A DNA stretch of 7,245 nt, taken from NCBI GenBank assembly GCA_046302855.1, contig JBKCHH010000010.1:1-7245 (forward strand). The letters run 5' to 3'. Position numbers and translations under genes: made by a program. This DNA comes from JBKCHH01 sp046302855 (GTDB lineage Bacteria; Pseudomonadota; Alphaproteobacteria; Rickettsiales; UBA8987). Below are positions 6,558-7,245 of the stretch, piece after piece. The notes below the pieces were generated by a model. The model saw nothing but the letters and a program-made list of their open reading frames with translations. It was not told the DNA's origin and made no database searches. Position 1 is the stretch's first letter. Each line of letters begins with the position of its first letter.

Positions 6558-7245
6558 TTACTCCTTATCGTTGTTGTTGGTTGAGTTGTTAAAATTTCTT
6601 TTTCCGCCAAAATTTTTGTTTGGGCGGTTGTTTGAGCGACCGCCAGTTTTAGAGCCACTTCTAGAACCAGCCCTAGCTCCAGATCTTCCGCCACCAGAAT
6701 TATTGCCAAAGGATTTACCATATGGCTTTTTGTAGGGTTTTTTGAAGGGCTTTCTTTCCCCCCCTTCTGCAGAACCCTCACTAGCATATCCACCAGAAAA
6801 ATCCCTGCCACCACCTCTAGTATCTTCTCTTCTATCATCGCTACGGTAAGGTTTTTTGTATGGCCTATCGTTGGAAAAACTTCTTTCTTCCCTGCCACCT
6901 TCATCTCTTCTGTATGGCTTTTTGTATGGTCTATCGCCTGTTGGCCTATCATTATTGAATTCTCTTCTTGGTGGTCTATCTGAAAAGTTTCTTTCCTCCC
7001 TTGCCCCTTCTTCCCTTCTGTAAGGTCTATCGTTGGAAAAACTTTTTCGTTCCCCTCTATCATCATTGCTTCTATAGGGTTTTTTGTAAGGTCTATCACT
7101 TGAAGGTCTATCCCCATCAAACTCTCTTCTTGGTCTGTCTGAAAAGCTTCTCTCGCTTCTATCCCCCTCATCTCTTCTGTAGGGTTTTTTGAAGCCAGAT
7201 TTCCTATTATCAAATTTTCTATCGCCACCCCTATCATCTCTTCTA
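6558..7245 (-). CDS. C-terminal low-complexity RG/YKKPYR-rich tail of a probable RNA-binding protein (5' truncated)
   Basis: On the minus strand a frame stays open from 7244 to a TAA at 6558-6560, giving 228 residues with no methionine; the gene therefore begins beyond the window. The sequence is entirely of low-complexity, disordered type: Arg, Asp, Ser, Gly, Pro, Tyr, Lys and Asn dominate. Residues 18-134 repeat blocks such as YKKPYRRDEG, SFSNDRP and RREF. Then follow GG/RG-rich stretches (SGGGRSGARAGSRSG, 183-197) and an Asn-rich end (NNSTNNNDKE). Tails like this are known on alphaproteobacterial DEAD-box RNA helicases and on RluB-type rRNA pseudouridine synthases, where they bind RNA. Which of these, if either, precedes the tail cannot be decided here. 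The overlapping 234-codon frame at 6533-7237 is a shadow: it lacks the regular repeat pattern and runs into nusA. The stop lies 3 nt before nusA, so the pair is probably one transcript. Confidence 0.85.
   Translation of the reverse strand, partial: RRDDRGGDRKFDNRKSGFKKPYRRDEGDRSERSFSDRPRREFDGDRPSSDRPYKKPYRSNDDRGERKSFSNDRPYRREEGAREERNFSDRPPRREFNNDRPTGDRPYKKPYRRDEGGREERSFSNDRPYKKPYRSDDRREDTRGGGRDFSGGYASEGSAEGGERKPFKKPYKKPYGKSFGNNSGGGRSGARAGSRSGSKTGGRSNNRPNKNFGGKRNFNNSTNNNDKE
6561..6566 (-). promoter_or_regulatory. nusA ribosome binding site inside the upstream gene's last codons
   Basis: On the minus strand AAGGAG is read as the final Lys-Glu codons of the upstream gene, immediately followed by its TAA and, 3 nt later, the nusA ATG. 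Spacing from the Shine-Dalgarno to the ATG is 6 nt. This is the strongest ribosome binding site in the window and implies translational coupling of the two genes. Confidence 0.8.
6843..7193 (-). repeat. Degenerate in-frame coding repeats (KKPYR / SFSNDRP / RREF modules)
   Basis: Within the partial gene, residues 18-134 alternate a long block of about 32-35 residues and a short block of 22 residues, a higher-order period of about 54 residues (162 nt). YKKPYR recurs at residues 53, 107 and 129 (FKKPYR at 18), RREF at 39 and 93, and SFS(N)DRP or NFSDRP at 33, 68, 86 and 122. The repeats are visible in the DNA as well (for example repeated GTCTATC and TTTTTTGTA-like strings on the plus strand), so the array probably grew by recombination or slippage and may vary in length between strains. 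Confidence 0.75.

Noticed and set aside
6388..7192. Plus-strand frames over the nusA start and the repeat tail (6388-6735, 6968-7192)
   Set aside because: They are antisense to nusA and the tail; their Phe/Leu/Pro-rich composition reflects the purine-rich coding strand opposite.
6533..7237. A 234-codon minus-strand frame upstream of nusA
   Set aside because: It is a frame-shifted reading of the repetitive tail gene. The other frame has the clean RG/KKPYR modular pattern and ends exactly before nusA with the nusA ribosome binding site, while this one runs 22 nt into nusA and resembles no family.

Overview
The window reads as a gene-dense, AT-rich stretch from an alphaproteobacterium, most likely a Rickettsiales-type intracellular lineage. 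That placement is inference. It rests on the low GC, on the NuoI sequence (the core around its first Fe-S motif looks alphaproteobacterial/rickettsial), on housekeeping genes outside their usual operons (murF, nuoI and nusA all lack their usual downstream partners), and on an intergenic repeat with CGTCATTGCGAGC...GCAATCCAG ends, a type common in such genomes.

Layout from left to right. (1) The 3' part of murF (+, cut by the window start) collides tail-to-tail with a small pentapeptide-repeat gene (-), overlapping it by 14 nt. (2) A minus-strand block follows, listed in transcription order: fabD, tig, a 162-nt spacer holding an inverted repeat, yejB, pentapeptide-repeat gene. Spacings are 28 nt (fabD-tig) and 12 nt (yejB-pentapeptide). 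(3) A 117-nt divergent spacer separates fabD from nuoI (+). It carries a well-placed Shine-Dalgarno and an 8-residue mini-ORF just before nuoI. (4) nuoI converges on nusA (-), with a small perfect hairpin between them. (5) Upstream of nusA, running off the right edge, is the 3' part of a gene encoding a repetitive, charged, RG/YKKPYR-rich tail. Its true frame contains no ATG, so an ATG-based ORF search misses it and reports a shadow frame instead. Its stop codon lies 3 nt before the nusA start, and its last codons supply the nusA ribosome binding site.

Functionally the genes are core: peptidoglycan precursor ligation (MurF), oligopeptide import (YejB), nascent-chain folding (trigger factor), fatty-acid initiation (FabD), respiratory complex I (NuoI), and transcription elongation/termination (NusA) with a probable RNA-binding partner. 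I see no tRNA, rRNA, CRISPR array, transposase, integrase or defence cassette, and no intergenic stretch above about 165 nt. I do not see a convincing undescribed multi-gene system. The points worth a second look are the repeat pair next to tig, the nuoI leader ORF, and the low-complexity tail coupled to nusA.
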